Assembly (NCBI GenBank): GCA_019119675.1
Contig: DWWO01000051.1
Location: 1 to 39,955 of the forward strand
DNA: 39,955 bases
Reading direction: 5' to 3'
Source of the DNA: Candidatus Mediterraneibacter faecipullorum
Lineage (GTDB): Bacteria > Bacillota > Clostridia > Lachnospirales > Lachnospiraceae
Position 1 is the stretch's first letter; each line of letters opens with the position of its first letter. This document shows positions 8,660 to 16,817 of this stretch, piece by piece. Under the pieces are notes generated by a model. The model did no database searches. It saw only the letters and a program-made list of their open reading frames with translations, and was not told the DNA's origin. Both the position numbers and the translations under genes were made by a program.

Positions 8660-9775
8660 ATGACGATCAAGGAGATCGCGCAGCTGGCCGGAGTATCGAG
8701 CGCTGCTGTTTCAAGATATTTAAACGGGGGATATGTCAGCGAAGAAAAAAAAGAACAGATCCGGAAAGTGATCGAAGAGACCGGATATCAGCCATCGGCG
8801 CAGGCGAGGATCCTGCGTACGAAGAAAGCATGTCTTGTAGGTGTCGTAGTGCCGAAGATCAATTCGGAGTCGATAAGCCGTGTCACGGCCGGTATCGAGC
8901 AGGTGCTTTCGAGGCGGGGATATCAGATGCTGCTCGCCAGTACGGACAATGACCCGGATAAGGAAATCACATACCTGAAGCTGTTTGAGAGTTATCCGGT
9001 GGACGGGATCATCCTGATCGGAACAGTCATCACGGGGGAACACAGGAAGTTCCTGAAGAACGCAAAGGTCCCTGTCGTGGTAGTAGGACAATATACGAAG
9101 TATGCCAACTGCATTTATCATGATGACTACGGTGCGGGGAAAGCCATGGGCAGACTTGTGGCAGCGGAAGTGAGAAAAGGACAGACGGCAGCAGGTACGG
9201 CAGTTCAGAAGGCTCAGAATGCAGATGTACCGGAAGATGGCGGATACCGGAGAAAAGTCGCCTACATCGGGGTGACAAAGGAAGATAAAGCAGTCGGCGT
9301 ATCGAGAGAGGACGGATTCCGTTCGGGGCTGAAGTCTGAGGGGATCATGCTGGAGCCGGATTATGTCAGGACGGCGGAATTTACTATGGATTCAGGTTAT
9401 CACGCAGCACTCGGACTGCTGGAAGATAAGCAGGATATCCGTATTATATCGTGCGCGACTGACACGATCGCGGCCGGTGCCATCGAAGCGATCCTTGCAT
9501 ATAGCAGACAGAATGTACCGCACACAGTGGCTGATTCGGGCACAAGGATGCAGTACATCCTGAATCATTCAGGAATACGGGTGACCGGATTCGGAGATAA
9601 CCAGTTCTTAAAAGCTGTGACGGGAGGAATCCCTACCGTTCACTTCGGATACAAGACGAGCGGGATCCGGGGAGCGGAACTCCTTCTCGATGTGATCGAA
9701 CGGGGAGAGAAGATTCCCGTAGAGATGAAGTTGGGCTTCAGGCTGGAAGAGCCGAAAGAAGAATGGGAAAGATGA
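8660..9775 (+). CDS. LacI-family repressor of the sucrose locus (ScrR-like)
   Basis: 371 residues. The N-terminal helix-turn-helix (MTIKEIAQLAGVSSAAVSRYLN) is a textbook LacI head with hinge region, followed by a periplasmic-binding-protein-like sugar-sensing core (about 60-365). The ATG at 8660 follows AGGAGG (8646-8651); an upstream in-frame start at 8582 would put 26 foreign residues before the helix-turn-helix and is unlikely. It lies just upstream of the transporter and hydrolase genes on the same strand, and two LacI-type operators flank the promoter between them. It is therefore most likely their repressor, released by a sucrose-derived ligand. The ligand is inferred from the neighbours. 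Confidence 0.85.
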   Translation: MTIKEIAQLAGVSSAAVSRYLNGGYVSEEKKEQIRKVIEETGYQPSAQARILRTKKACLVGVVVPKINSESISRVTAGIEQVLSRRGYQMLLASTDNDPDKEITYLKLFESYPVDGIILIGTVITGEHRKFLKNAKVPVVVVGQYTKYANCIYHDDYGAGKAMGRLVAAEVRKGQTAAGTAVQKAQNADVPEDGGYRRKVAYIGVTKEDKAVGVSREDGFRSGLKSEGIMLEPDYVRTAEFTMDSGYHAALGLLEDKQDIRIISCATDTIAAGAIEAILAYSRQNVPHTVADSGTRMQYILNHSGIRVTGFGDNQFLKAVTGGIPTVHFGYKTSGIRGAELLLDVIERGEKIPVEMKLGFRLEEPKEEWER

Positions 9776-9816
9776 CGCTGTGGAGATACAATGTGTACTG
9801 TTAGAAAAATAAAATG

Positions 9817-9830
9817 GGATATCGATTTCA
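9817..9830 (-). promoter_or_regulatory. Upstream LacI/CcpA-type operator (O1)
   Basis: Read on the minus strand this is TGAAATCGATATCC, one mismatch from the TGWAANCGNTNWCA consensus shared by cre and LacI/GalR operators. The 16 bases 9821-9836 are the exact reverse complement of 9934-9949 at the second site. Confidence 0.6.
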
Positions 9831-9875
9831 TATTTTGAACATGAATAAGTGCAAAATGCACAAAAATGATTTGCA

Positions 9876-9923
9876 AATATTGGTAAAAATTACGTCTTTA
9901 CAAAGCGGTTTTTTACCAATATT
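9876..9923. repeat. 14-bp perfect inverted repeat around the sucrose promoter
   Basis: AATATTGGTAAAAA (9876-9889) and its exact complement (9910-9923) are separated by 20 bases that contain the -35 hexamer; the right arm covers the start of the -10. It is nested inside the two LacI-type operators. It may be a binding site for a second regulator or a DNA-bending element. It lies upstream of the predicted start point, so it should not be in the main transcript. Confidence 0.6.
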
Positions 9924-9925
9924 AT
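9897..9925 (+). promoter_or_regulatory. Sigma-A-like promoter of the sucrose PTS operon
   Basis: TTTACA (9897-9902), 17-base spacer, TATTAT (9920-9925). The predicted start near 9932 falls at the edge of the second operator, a classic arrangement for repression. Confidence 0.7.
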
Positions 9926-9939
9926 TTATATGAAAAATA

Positions 9940-9953
9940 TGAAATCGATTACA
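9940..9953 (+). promoter_or_regulatory. Downstream LacI/CcpA-type operator (O2)
   Basis: TGAAATCGATTACA fits TGWAANCGNTNWCA at every position. It could bind the LacI-family regulator encoded upstream, CcpA, or both; the sequence alone cannot separate these. Position: just downstream of the predicted transcription start. Confidence 0.65.
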
Positions 9954-9973
9954 CATAAGGAAGGAGAGTTACC

Positions 9974-11896
9974 ATGGATTACAGAAAGACCGCACAGGAA
10001 ATCCTGGATAAGGTAGGGGGCGGAAAGAATATAGTATCCGCGGCACACTGTGCAACAAGGCTCCGTCTCGTCATTGCCGACAACAGCAAGGCAGATAAGG
10101 CGGCCATAGAAAACGTGGAAGGGGTAAAAGGGGTGTTTGAGGCTTCCGGACAGCTCCAGATCATCCTCGGGACAGGAACAGTAAATAAAGTATTTGACGA
10201 GTTCATCTCTATTGCGGGCATTACCGCCAGTTCAAAGGCCGAGGCAAAAGAAGCCGCTGCACAGAAGCAGAATGTATTTATGAGAGCGATCAAGCTGCTG
10301 GGCGATATTTTCGTACCTATCATCCCGGCTATCGTGGCGAGCGGTTTCCTCATGGGTATCATGAATTCTCTGGATTTCATGATAAACAACGGATTCATCA
10401 ATATGGATACGAGCAGTTCAATCTATGTATTTGCAAACCTGTTCAGCAATACAGCGTACACATTCCTGCAGATCCTTATCGCTTTCTCTGCAGCGAAGGC
10501 TTTCGGTGCCAACCCGTATCTCGGGGCGGTCATCGGTATGATCATGATCAACCCGGCACTGCAGAATGCATACGATGTTGCCACCAACGGAGTGCAGCAG
10601 ACACAGTCGGTATTCTTCGGCCTGTATGACATTGACATGGTAGGTTACCAGGGACATGTAATCCCGGTTGTGATCGCAGTATGGCTTCTTTCTGTGATAG
10701 AGAAAAAGCTGCACAAGATCGTACCGGAGGTACTGGACCTGTTCGTAACACCGCTCGTCAGCGTGTTCGTGACAGGATATCTTACACTTGCAATTATCGG
10801 ACCGGTCTTCGTATGGGCTGAGAATGCAATACTCGGAGCTATCCAGTGGCTGCTTACTCTTCCGCTCGGAATCGGCAGCCTCATCATGGGGGCACTGTAC
10901 GCTCCTACTGTAGTAACAGGCATCCATCAGATGTATACCGCTATCGATATCGGTCAGATCGCACAGTACGGCGTTACTTACTGGCTTCCGCTGGCAAGTG
11001 CGGCAAACGTGGCTCAGGGAGCTGCGGCCCTGGCTGTTGCTCTGAAATCAAAGGACAAAAAAGTAAAATCACTTGCCCTTCCGTCATCCTTAAGTGCATT
11101 TATGGGAATTACCGAGCCGGCCATCTTCGGTGTAAACTTGAGATTCTTCAAACCCTTCATCGCAGGATGTATCGGCGGCGGATGCGGAGCTTTATATGCA
11201 TCCATCGTACATCTCGGAGCAAAGGGGACGGGCGTAACAGGTATCTTCGGTATCCTGCTCTGTCTGGAACAGCCGGTACAGTATCTGATAGAAATGATCA
11301 TCGCGGTTGGCGTTGCATTTGTTATCTCATTCCTGATCTATCGTGACGCAAAGCCGGAGACAGCAGCAGGCAAGGCAGCTGAGCCGGCAGATGATGCAGG
11401 AACAGCAGGTACAGGAGATGAAACGCCCGAGACAGCACTTGCAGAAGAAGAGCTGAAAAGTCCTGTAAACGGAAAAGTGATCCCACTCACCGAAGTGGCG
11501 GACGAGACTTTTGCATCTGAAATGCTTGGAACAACTGTTGCCGTAGAGCCGGAGGACGGGAAAATCGTGGCACCCTGTGACGCGGAAGTACTCAATGTGT
11601 TTGATACAGGGCATGCGGTATGCCTTACCACACAGTCTGGCGGCGAACTCCTCATCCACGTAGGAGTTGATACGGTCAAACTGGAGGGGAAAGGTTTTAC
11701 TAAGAAAGTATCCGACGGCACAAAGGTAAAAGCAGGGGATGTATTGATCGAGGCGGATCTGGATACGATACGTGCAGCAGGTTATCCGGCGACCACCATG
11801 GTCATCCTGACCAATGCGGATGATTTCGCGGAAGTGACGAAAGCGGAGCCAGGAAAAGTGAGAACTGACAAGACGATCATGAAACTAAAAAAATAA
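9974..11896 (+). CDS. scrA: Sucrose-type PTS permease, EIIBCA fusion
   Basis: 640-residue phosphotransferase transporter of the glucose/sucrose/beta-glucoside superfamily. The order is EIIB (1-85, phospho-cysteine in HCATRLR near residue 26), EIIC (about 105-455, around ten membrane segments), an Ala/Glu/Thr-rich linker (about 460-495) and EIIA (about 500-640, phospho-histidine in LLIHVGVDTV). It imports the sugar as the 6-phosphate, taking phosphate from HPr. Sucrose is inferred because the next gene is a GH32 sucrose-6-phosphate hydrolase; beta-glucoside or trehalose permeases look alike but would be paired with other hydrolases. AAGGAG lies just before the ATG. Repressible promoter immediately upstream. 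Confidence 0.82.
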   Translation: MDYRKTAQEILDKVGGGKNIVSAAHCATRLRLVIADNSKADKAAIENVEGVKGVFEASGQLQIILGTGTVNKVFDEFISIAGITASSKAEAKEAAAQKQNVFMRAIKLLGDIFVPIIPAIVASGFLMGIMNSLDFMINNGFINMDTSSSIYVFANLFSNTAYTFLQILIAFSAAKAFGANPYLGAVIGMIMINPALQNAYDVATNGVQQTQSVFFGLYDIDMVGYQGHVIPVVIAVWLLSVIEKKLHKIVPEVLDLFVTPLVSVFVTGYLTLAIIGPVFVWAENAILGAIQWLLTLPLGIGSLIMGALYAPTVVTGIHQMYTAIDIGQIAQYGVTYWLPLASAANVAQGAAALAVALKSKDKKVKSLALPSSLSAFMGITEPAIFGVNLRFFKPFIAGCIGGGCGALYASIVHLGAKGTGVTGIFGILLCLEQPVQYLIEMIIAVGVAFVISFLIYRDAKPETAAGKAAEPADDAGTAGTGDETPETALAEEELKSPVNGKVIPLTEVADETFASEMLGTTVAVEPEDGKIVAPCDAEVLNVFDTGHAVCLTTQSGGELLIHVGVDTVKLEGKGFTKKVSDGTKVKAGDVLIEADLDTIRAAGYPATTMVILTNADDFAEVTKAEPGKVRTDKTIMKLKK

Positions 11897-11922
11897 TCTG
11901 AGAACAAGAAAATGTCAGGCAA

Positions 11923-11961
11923 TATCAGCGCCGGCACCATGCGGAAAAATCCGGCGCTGAT
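11923..11961 (+). repeat. GC-rich intercistronic hairpin between permease and hydrolase
   Basis: ATCAGCGCCGG (11923-11933) and CCGGCGCTGAT (11951-11961) form a perfect 11-bp stem with a 17-base loop. No U-run follows (TTTGAAAC), so it is more likely a 3'-end stabiliser or processing site that adjusts permease:hydrolase expression than a terminator. It ends 9 bases before the hydrolase ribosome site. Confidence 0.6.
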
Positions 11962-11982
11962 TTGAAACAGGGAGAAGATTAT

Positions 11983-13392
11983 ATGACTGCATTAACAAAA
12001 GATTTGATAAAGCTGACAGTTGAAGCAGAAAATAACACGAATCCTGGCGGCAGATTCCGGCAGAAGCTGCATCTTATGCCGCCGGTCGGATGGCTCAATG
12101 ACCCCAACGGTCTCTGCCAGTTTAAGGGCGTTTATCATGCTTTTTTTCAGTATTCGCCTTTGAATGCAGAAGGCGGCGTCAAGATGTGGGGACACTATAC
12201 GAGCCGGGATATGATCGATTGGGAATATCAGGGAGTAACGCTTTATCCGGATCAGCCCTTTGACTGCAGCGGGGTATATTCAGGGTGCGCTTTTATCGAG
12301 GACGGAGAAATGTACCTGTACTATACAGGAAATGTAAAGCTTGAGGACAGGGATGATTATGACTATGTTAACAGCGGCCGCGAGGCAAACACAGTGCTTG
12401 TGACGAGTACGGACGGGGTGAATTTCGGCCGGAAGAGGCTGCTCATGAAAAACAGCGATTATCCGGCTGATCTTACGCTGCATGTGCGCGACCCGAAAGT
12501 CTGGAAAGAAAACGGCATCTATTATATGCTGCAGGGCGCACGCACGAAAGAGGATTCGGGACAGGCGATAGTCTTCCGCTCAGAGGATAAGCTGCACTGG
12601 TCTTTTCACAGCCGCATAAAGACAAATGACAAATTCGGATATATGTGGGAGTGCCCGGACTATTTTGAAGTGGATGAAACAAAAATCTTATCTGCCTCTG
12701 TACAGGGGCTGACAGGAGATGAGTGGAAAGAGCGCAATGTCTACCAGTCAGGATATTTTGTAGTGGATGGAGATATTCTCGGAGAATACATCCTGTCAGA
12801 TTATCGTCTCTGGGACTATGGGTTCGACTACTATGCGCCGCAGAGTTTCGAGACAGATGACGGAAGGCGGATTCAGATCGGCTGGATGGGGATGCCGGAC
12901 TGCGAGGAGTATACAAATCGGACGATCGAAGACGGCTGGCAGCACTGCTTTACATTCCCGCGGGAAGTGTTCGTGAAGGATGGAATCGTCAGACAGAGAC
13001 CAATACGGGAACTGGAAGAAAGAAAAATATTATCTGAAGAAACAAAAAACAGACTGGAAACAAAAAATTATACAGTATATGAAGCTGTTGTAAGTGATAT
13101 TTCAGATGATCAGTTCCATGCTGTACTGGCAGAAAACTTGATAGTAAAGTATGAAAATAATAGATTTGTAATTGAATTTATAAATAGTAGAAATAATAAA
13201 GTTTCTTGTGGGCGAAAGATCAGATATGTAGAGATGGATCATGTGACTGATGTCAGGATACTGTCAGATGAATCTTCTGTAGAGATATTTGTAAATGACG
13301 GAGCATATGTTTTCAGCACAAGGTATTATCCGGAAGAGCCGGGAATCTGTATAGAAGCAGAAGGGGCGGACATCAGGTTATACCGCATTTAA
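11983..13392 (+). CDS. scrB: Sucrose-6-phosphate hydrolase, GH32
   Basis: 469-residue GH32 enzyme that splits sucrose 6-phosphate to glucose 6-phosphate and fructose. Catalytic motifs: WLNDPNG (Asp40 nucleophile), HVRDPK (Asp170, transition-state stabiliser), WECPDYF (Glu223, acid/base). The five-bladed propeller (about 25-330) is followed by a beta-sandwich (about 345-469). The start at 11983 has GGGAGAAG 5 bases upstream; an in-frame TTG at 11962 is less likely. The last third (about 13020-13330) is visibly more AT-rich than the rest of the gene, with many AAA, AAT and ATA codons, hinting at a mosaic origin of the C-terminal domain. Followed by a strong terminator. Confidence 0.88.
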   Translation: MTALTKDLIKLTVEAENNTNPGGRFRQKLHLMPPVGWLNDPNGLCQFKGVYHAFFQYSPLNAEGGVKMWGHYTSRDMIDWEYQGVTLYPDQPFDCSGVYSGCAFIEDGEMYLYYTGNVKLEDRDDYDYVNSGREANTVLVTSTDGVNFGRKRLLMKNSDYPADLTLHVRDPKVWKENGIYYMLQGARTKEDSGQAIVFRSEDKLHWSFHSRIKTNDKFGYMWECPDYFEVDETKILSASVQGLTGDEWKERNVYQSGYFVVDGDILGEYILSDYRLWDYGFDYYAPQSFETDDGRRIQIGWMGMPDCEEYTNRTIEDGWQHCFTFPREVFVKDGIVRQRPIRELEERKILSEETKNRLETKNYTVYEAVVSDISDDQFHAVLAENLIVKYENNRFVIEFINSRNNKVSCGRKIRYVEMDHVTDVRILSDESSVEIFVNDGAYVFSTRYYPEEPGICIEAEGADIRLYRI

Positions 13393-13397
13393 GATAC

Positions 13398-13439
13398 ACC
13401 GGGCATTTTATAGTGCCCGGTACTTTTGTACCTTTTTTC
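13398..13439 (+). terminator. Rho-independent terminator of the sucrose operon
   Basis: ACCGGGCA (13398-13405) pairs with TGCCCGGT (13414-13421) around an 8-base loop. A T-rich tail with TTTT and TTTTTT runs follows. Confidence 0.85.
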
Positions 13440-13462
13440 AGAAAATTTCGACAAAACTTTCC

Positions 13463-13491
13463 TTGCATACATATGTTAAATTTACTATAAT
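13463..13491 (+). promoter_or_regulatory. Sigma-A promoter of the D,D-carboxypeptidase gene
   Basis: TTGCAT (13463-13468), 17-base spacer, perfect TATAAT (13486-13491). Confidence 0.8.
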
Positions 13492-13526
13492 GAGAAAAAA
13501 TTTACGTTTTATGTCGGAGGAATGAG

Positions 13527-15056
13527 ATGGGGACAGTCTTAAAACGTATGACCACAGTGCTGCTGCTGTTGATCATGCTGATAATAATGCCTGTATCCGA
13601 GGTTCACGCAGAACCGCAGGCGGAGCAGACAGCGGATAATGGGGCAGCGCAGGAGACGGAACTCTCGGATTTTGAGAAGCAGAAGCAGGCTTCTTATGAC
13701 ACGGTTCCGGAGACGAATAATATCGATGGCTGGCCGGAAGGACCGAAAGTGTACGGCAATTCAGCCATTGTGATGGATATGAACAGCGGAGCCATATTAT
13801 ATGGCAAAAAAATCGACGAACAGCACTACCCGGCCAGTATCACCAAGCTGCTTACAGTTCTTATAGCTCTGGAAAATTCAAGTCTTGACGATGAAGTGCT
13901 GTTTTCCCAGGAAAGTATCGATATTTTAAGATCTGATTACGCCAGTATCGGGATGCGTTCCGGCGAGATCCTGAGTATGGAGGATGCTCTGTACGCTACT
14001 ATGCTCGCATCAGCCAATGAGGTCGCATATGCTGTCGGTGAAAATGTGGGAAAACTGATGGGCGGAGACTATAACACATTTATACAGGCCATGAATGACC
14101 GGAGTACAGAGCTGGGATGTACAGGTTCCAGCTGGACAAATGCCAACGGACTTCACGACGACCTGCATTATACTACCGCCCGCGATATGGCGCTGATCAC
14201 TTCTGCACTTTATGAGCATGAAGAGTTCCGCACGATCGCGCAGACTCTGAGTTATACGATCGGACCGACAAATCTTGTAAACGAACAAAGAGTATTTCAG
14301 CAGCATCACAAAATGCTGTGGCCGGATAACAGTAATTACTATGAATATTGTACCGGGGGAAAGACCGGATATACAGATAAATCCAGAACGACTCTTGTCA
14401 CTACTGCAGACAACGGAACGCTGCAGCTTGTGGCGGTAGTGCTTCAGGATGACGGCGATGTATATGCGGACACAAGATCGATGTTCGACTATGGATTTAA
14501 TAATTTTTCCAAAGTCCTTTTAAGCGGGGAGAAAATGCCGGAAGAAATACGGTCTTATACAGACAGCGATTCTTATGTACTTCTCCCGGACGGAGTGACG
14601 TTTGACTCCCTCGATCATGAGATCACAGTTGAAGATGAGAAAGAAGCGTCCGGACGGATCACATTTTTCTATAAAGGGCAGAATGTAGGGAGCGCGGATG
14701 TAGTACTTACCCCGGAATATGTGGAAGAGACGACCGGATACACGACCAGGCTTGAACTCAGCAATCCTGGCGCAGGGCAGGAAAAGGATACCGGGAAAAG
14801 TTCCCGGACGCCGGCGTTATCTATGACAGTGCGTATTGCAGCTGCGGGTGCTGTTATATTGCTCTTGTCTATTTTGATCATGATCGTCGTATTCAGACGA
14901 AGGGCAGCAGTACGAAGAAAACGCCGGATGATGATCCGGAGAAAAAGACATCAGATGCGGCAGGGGACAGGCCGTCAGAAGATCCGTAATGTAAAGAGAT
15001 GTTCAGCCCGTGCCCGTCAGCCTGTATCATCCAATAGAAATCGAAGAAGAAGCTAG
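13527..15056 (+). CDS. D-alanyl-D-alanine carboxypeptidase (DacF/PBP5-type), 3' end probably frameshifted
   Basis: 509 residues as read. Signal peptide (about 1-28, ending VHA), peptidase S11 domain with SITK (Ser104-Lys107), SAN (162-164) and KTG (279-281), a C-terminal beta domain, and a membrane anchor (about 435-458). It trims the terminal D-Ala from peptidoglycan stem peptides. After the anchor the reading frame gives an Arg-rich tail of about 50 residues. A different frame over the same bases reads a hydrophilic KGSSTKKTPDDDPEKK-type tail ending in TAA at 14987-14989, so a one-base deletion near the AAGGG at 14900-14904 is likely. GGAGG at 13516-13520. As read, its stop shares CTAG with the convergent AraC gene. 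Confidence 0.85.
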   Translation: MGTVLKRMTTVLLLLIMLIIMPVSEVHAEPQAEQTADNGAAQETELSDFEKQKQASYDTVPETNNIDGWPEGPKVYGNSAIVMDMNSGAILYGKKIDEQHYPASITKLLTVLIALENSSLDDEVLFSQESIDILRSDYASIGMRSGEILSMEDALYATMLASANEVAYAVGENVGKLMGGDYNTFIQAMNDRSTELGCTGSSWTNANGLHDDLHYTTARDMALITSALYEHEEFRTIAQTLSYTIGPTNLVNEQRVFQQHHKMLWPDNSNYYEYCTGGKTGYTDKSRTTLVTTADNGTLQLVAVVLQDDGDVYADTRSMFDYGFNNFSKVLLSGEKMPEEIRSYTDSDSYVLLPDGVTFDSLDHEITVEDEKEASGRITFFYKGQNVGSADVVLTPEYVEETTGYTTRLELSNPGAGQEKDTGKSSRTPALSMTVRIAAAGAVILLLSILIMIVVFRRRAAVRRKRRMMIRRKRHQMRQGTGRQKIRNVKRCSARARQPVSSNRNRRRS

Positions 15057-16045
15057 TTATACTGCCTGCGGTAATCCGTAGGCAGTATTTTCATGATATC
15101 CTTAAAAGCTGCCGAAAATTTACTCTGGCTCTCATACCCCACTGCACGGGCAACGGATGCTATGCTTTCGTCACTGTTCCGGAGCATTCCGGCCGCTTTC
15201 ATGATACGATAGTGCTTCATATATGCGGCAACCGGCATCCCGTAGACAGATTTAAATATACTTTTCAGCGCAGCAGTGTTGATGAGATATTCTCTTGCCA
15301 GTTCGTCGATCGTATATCTTTTTTCAGGCTGCGCTGTCATCCGGTCGTGGATTTCCCGGATAAGGCTGACTTGTTCGGAGTAGTGGGCGTCGAGCACATT
15401 TTCCCGGGGAGGTTCTGCCATGTTCAGGAACATAAGAAGCTCCTGGCATTTCAGTTTCAGGTAAGGCAGCTTCATCTGTTCAGGAAGGTCGTATACCTCA
15501 GAAAATATATGTTCGATCCGGCTGCTTGCCGGAAGCGCTGCAGTCTCTCTGTCCCCGCAGAATTTCAGGCAGAGATTTCCGGCGTCCACACCTGCGTCGC
15601 CAAGAAGCCCGGGCATGTTCTTCTGTAGTACCGGCAGGTCCAGGGCGACAGAAAGTCCTTCATAGTATCCGAGCGGAAGCGTGATCTTTGAGTCGGAACA
15701 TTTATCAGTATAGTGGAAGGAAAGATCACCGTTTCCGAAATACAGGCTTAAGCCGCCTTTCATTTCCCACCCGATCCTTCCAACACGGCAGTGGTCTATA
15801 GAAAGGACTGAGACACCGTGGCAGTGACGAATGTGGAAGTGGTCTGCAAGCCAGCAGTGGAAAGACAATTCGATGCCGGGATACAGCTCGAAAGTCTCCG
15901 ACTTCAGTCTGGCGCGTTCAGGCACACTTTTGGACGATGCTGTCTTTACAATGTCAGCTGATCCGAGGGGATGCCGGATATTAATACAGTATCCCTCCGG
16001 GACATCCTTCAGTTTTTCGGCAATTGTGCAAAGCTCTTTTTCCAT
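15053..16045 (-). CDS. AraC-family transcriptional regulator
   Basis: 330 residues. The C-terminal 100 residues hold the two AraC helix-turn-helix motifs (YTIDELAREYLINTAALKSIF and the ESIASVARAVGYES...FSAAFK segment). The N-terminal two-thirds is an unassigned sensing region, with no cysteine cluster that would mark a metal sensor. I chose the ATG at 16045, which lies one base beyond the upstream ArsR gene's stop; GGAGG at 16058-16062 is slightly far (12 bases). It is evidently co-transcribed with arsR, so a role in metal efflux control is plausible but only from context. As read, its stop overlaps the stop of the convergent carboxypeptidase gene. Confidence 0.78.
   Translation of the reverse strand: MEKELCTIAEKLKDVPEGYCINIRHPLGSADIVKTASSKSVPERARLKSETFELYPGIELSFHCWLADHFHIRHCHGVSVLSIDHCRVGRIGWEMKGGLSLYFGNGDLSFHYTDKCSDSKITLPLGYYEGLSVALDLPVLQKNMPGLLGDAGVDAGNLCLKFCGDRETAALPASSRIEHIFSEVYDLPEQMKLPYLKLKCQELLMFLNMAEPPRENVLDAHYSEQVSLIREIHDRMTAQPEKRYTIDELAREYLINTAALKSIFKSVYGMPVAAYMKHYRIMKAAGMLRNSDESIASVARAVGYESQSKFSAAFKDIMKILPTDYRRQYN
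15059..15092 (+). terminator. Terminator of the carboxypeptidase gene, inside the 3' end of the AraC gene
   Basis: A 13-bp stem with a TAAT loop: 15059-15071 pairs with 15076-15088 (outer arms ATACTGCCT/AGGCAGTAT, one G-T pair), followed by TTTTC on the plus strand. These bases also encode the last residues of the convergent AraC protein. Confidence 0.75.
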
Positions 16046-16046
16046 A

Positions 16047-16421
16047 CTACGCGTCATCCTCCGGACAGGTGATCTTTCCAAGTTTCTCTATCATATGATG
16101 CAGCATCTGCGCCAGTTCGGTATCTGCGGTTTTATAATACATTTCCTTTCCATCCCGGCGGCTGACGATCAGGCCGCTGCTCTTTAAGATCCTCAGATGA
16201 TGTGAGACTGCGGGGCTTGTCATGTTTACAATGGCAGCGATATTGAGCACGCATTCTTCACAATGGCACAGAAGCCAGAAGATACGCAGCCTGCTGGGAT
16301 CTCCAAGTTGTTTCATTGCCTCGGATACTCCGGCGATCTCTGCTTCGCCCGGAAGATGTTTCCTTATTAATTCTTCGTTATTATGCCCGTGGTCGTGGGG
16401 CAGGTTCTGTTCTTTCATCAT
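16047..16421 (-). CDS. ArsR/SmtB-family metal-sensing repressor
   Basis: 124-residue winged-helix repressor. The DNA-recognition region is SPAVSHHLRILKSSGLIVSRRDGKEMYY. Candidate metal ligands are the N-terminal HDHGH, the HCEEC cysteines in the ArsR/CadC-type alpha-3 position, and acidic and histidine residues in the last helix (DTELAQMLHHMIEKL), reminiscent of the SmtB/CzrA alpha-5 site. It is transcribed divergently from an HMA protein and a P1B ATPase, so it most likely represses that efflux unit until Zn, Cd or Pb binds. Start ATG at 16421 with GGAG 6 bases upstream. Which site is used is not determined. Confidence 0.85.
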   Translation of the reverse strand: MMKEQNLPHDHGHNNEELIRKHLPGEAEIAGVSEAMKQLGDPSRLRIFWLLCHCEECVLNIAAIVNMTSPAVSHHLRILKSSGLIVSRRDGKEMYYKTADTELAQMLHHMIEKLGKITCPEDDA

Positions 16422-16478
16422 TCATTGCTCCAATCAGAAATATATTTCGCCCAAACGGAAATAACACCCGTATAGTTC

Positions 16479-16535
16479 TTGACTTATTATAAAATCAGAA
16501 GTACATTATAGTCAACAATTAAATAATTGTTTAAT
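16479..16535 (+). promoter_or_regulatory. Promoter and probable ArsR operator for the metal efflux genes
   Basis: TTGACT (16479-16484) with TACATT (16502-16507) at 17-base spacing is the best promoter match. ATTAAATAA and TTGTTTAAT (16518-16535) form an imperfect palindrome of the AT-rich kind bound by ArsR/SmtB proteins, placed over the expected transcription start. Confidence 0.5.
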
Positions 16536-16578
16536 CAAAAGCCAATACCGCCGATGCGGATGAAAAGGAGACAGAAAA

Positions 16579-16797
16579 ATGAAAAAGAGTTATAAGATCG
16601 ATGTTGACTGTGCGAACTGTGCAAATAAGATGGAGCAGGCTGCTAAAAATACAGAAGGGGTAAAGGATGCAGTCGTAAACTTTATGACACTGAAGATGAA
16701 CGTAGAGTTTGAAGAGGGACATGATGCAAAGTCAGTTATGCAGGAAGTCCTCAAAAACTGTAAGAAAGTGGAAGATGACTGCGAGATCTTCCTGTAG
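16579..16797 (+). CDS. Stand-alone heavy-metal-associated (HMA) protein
   Basis: 72-residue ferredoxin-like metal chaperone domain. The metal motif is DCANC (Cys13 and Cys16), a CxxC variant of the usual GMxCxxC. AAAAGGAG precedes the ATG. It sits 20 bases before a P1B ATPase that has no N-terminal HMA domain. The pair therefore looks like a split version of the one-chain CadA/ZntA design, the small protein delivering or sensing metal for the pump. The metal (Zn, Cd, Pb rather than Cu) is inferred from the ATPase. Confidence 0.85.
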   Translation: MKKSYKIDVDCANCANKMEQAAKNTEGVKDAVVNFMTLKMNVEFEEGHDAKSVMQEVLKNCKKVEDDCEIFL

Positions 16798-16817
16798 GAT
16801 GATAGAAGGAATGACTT

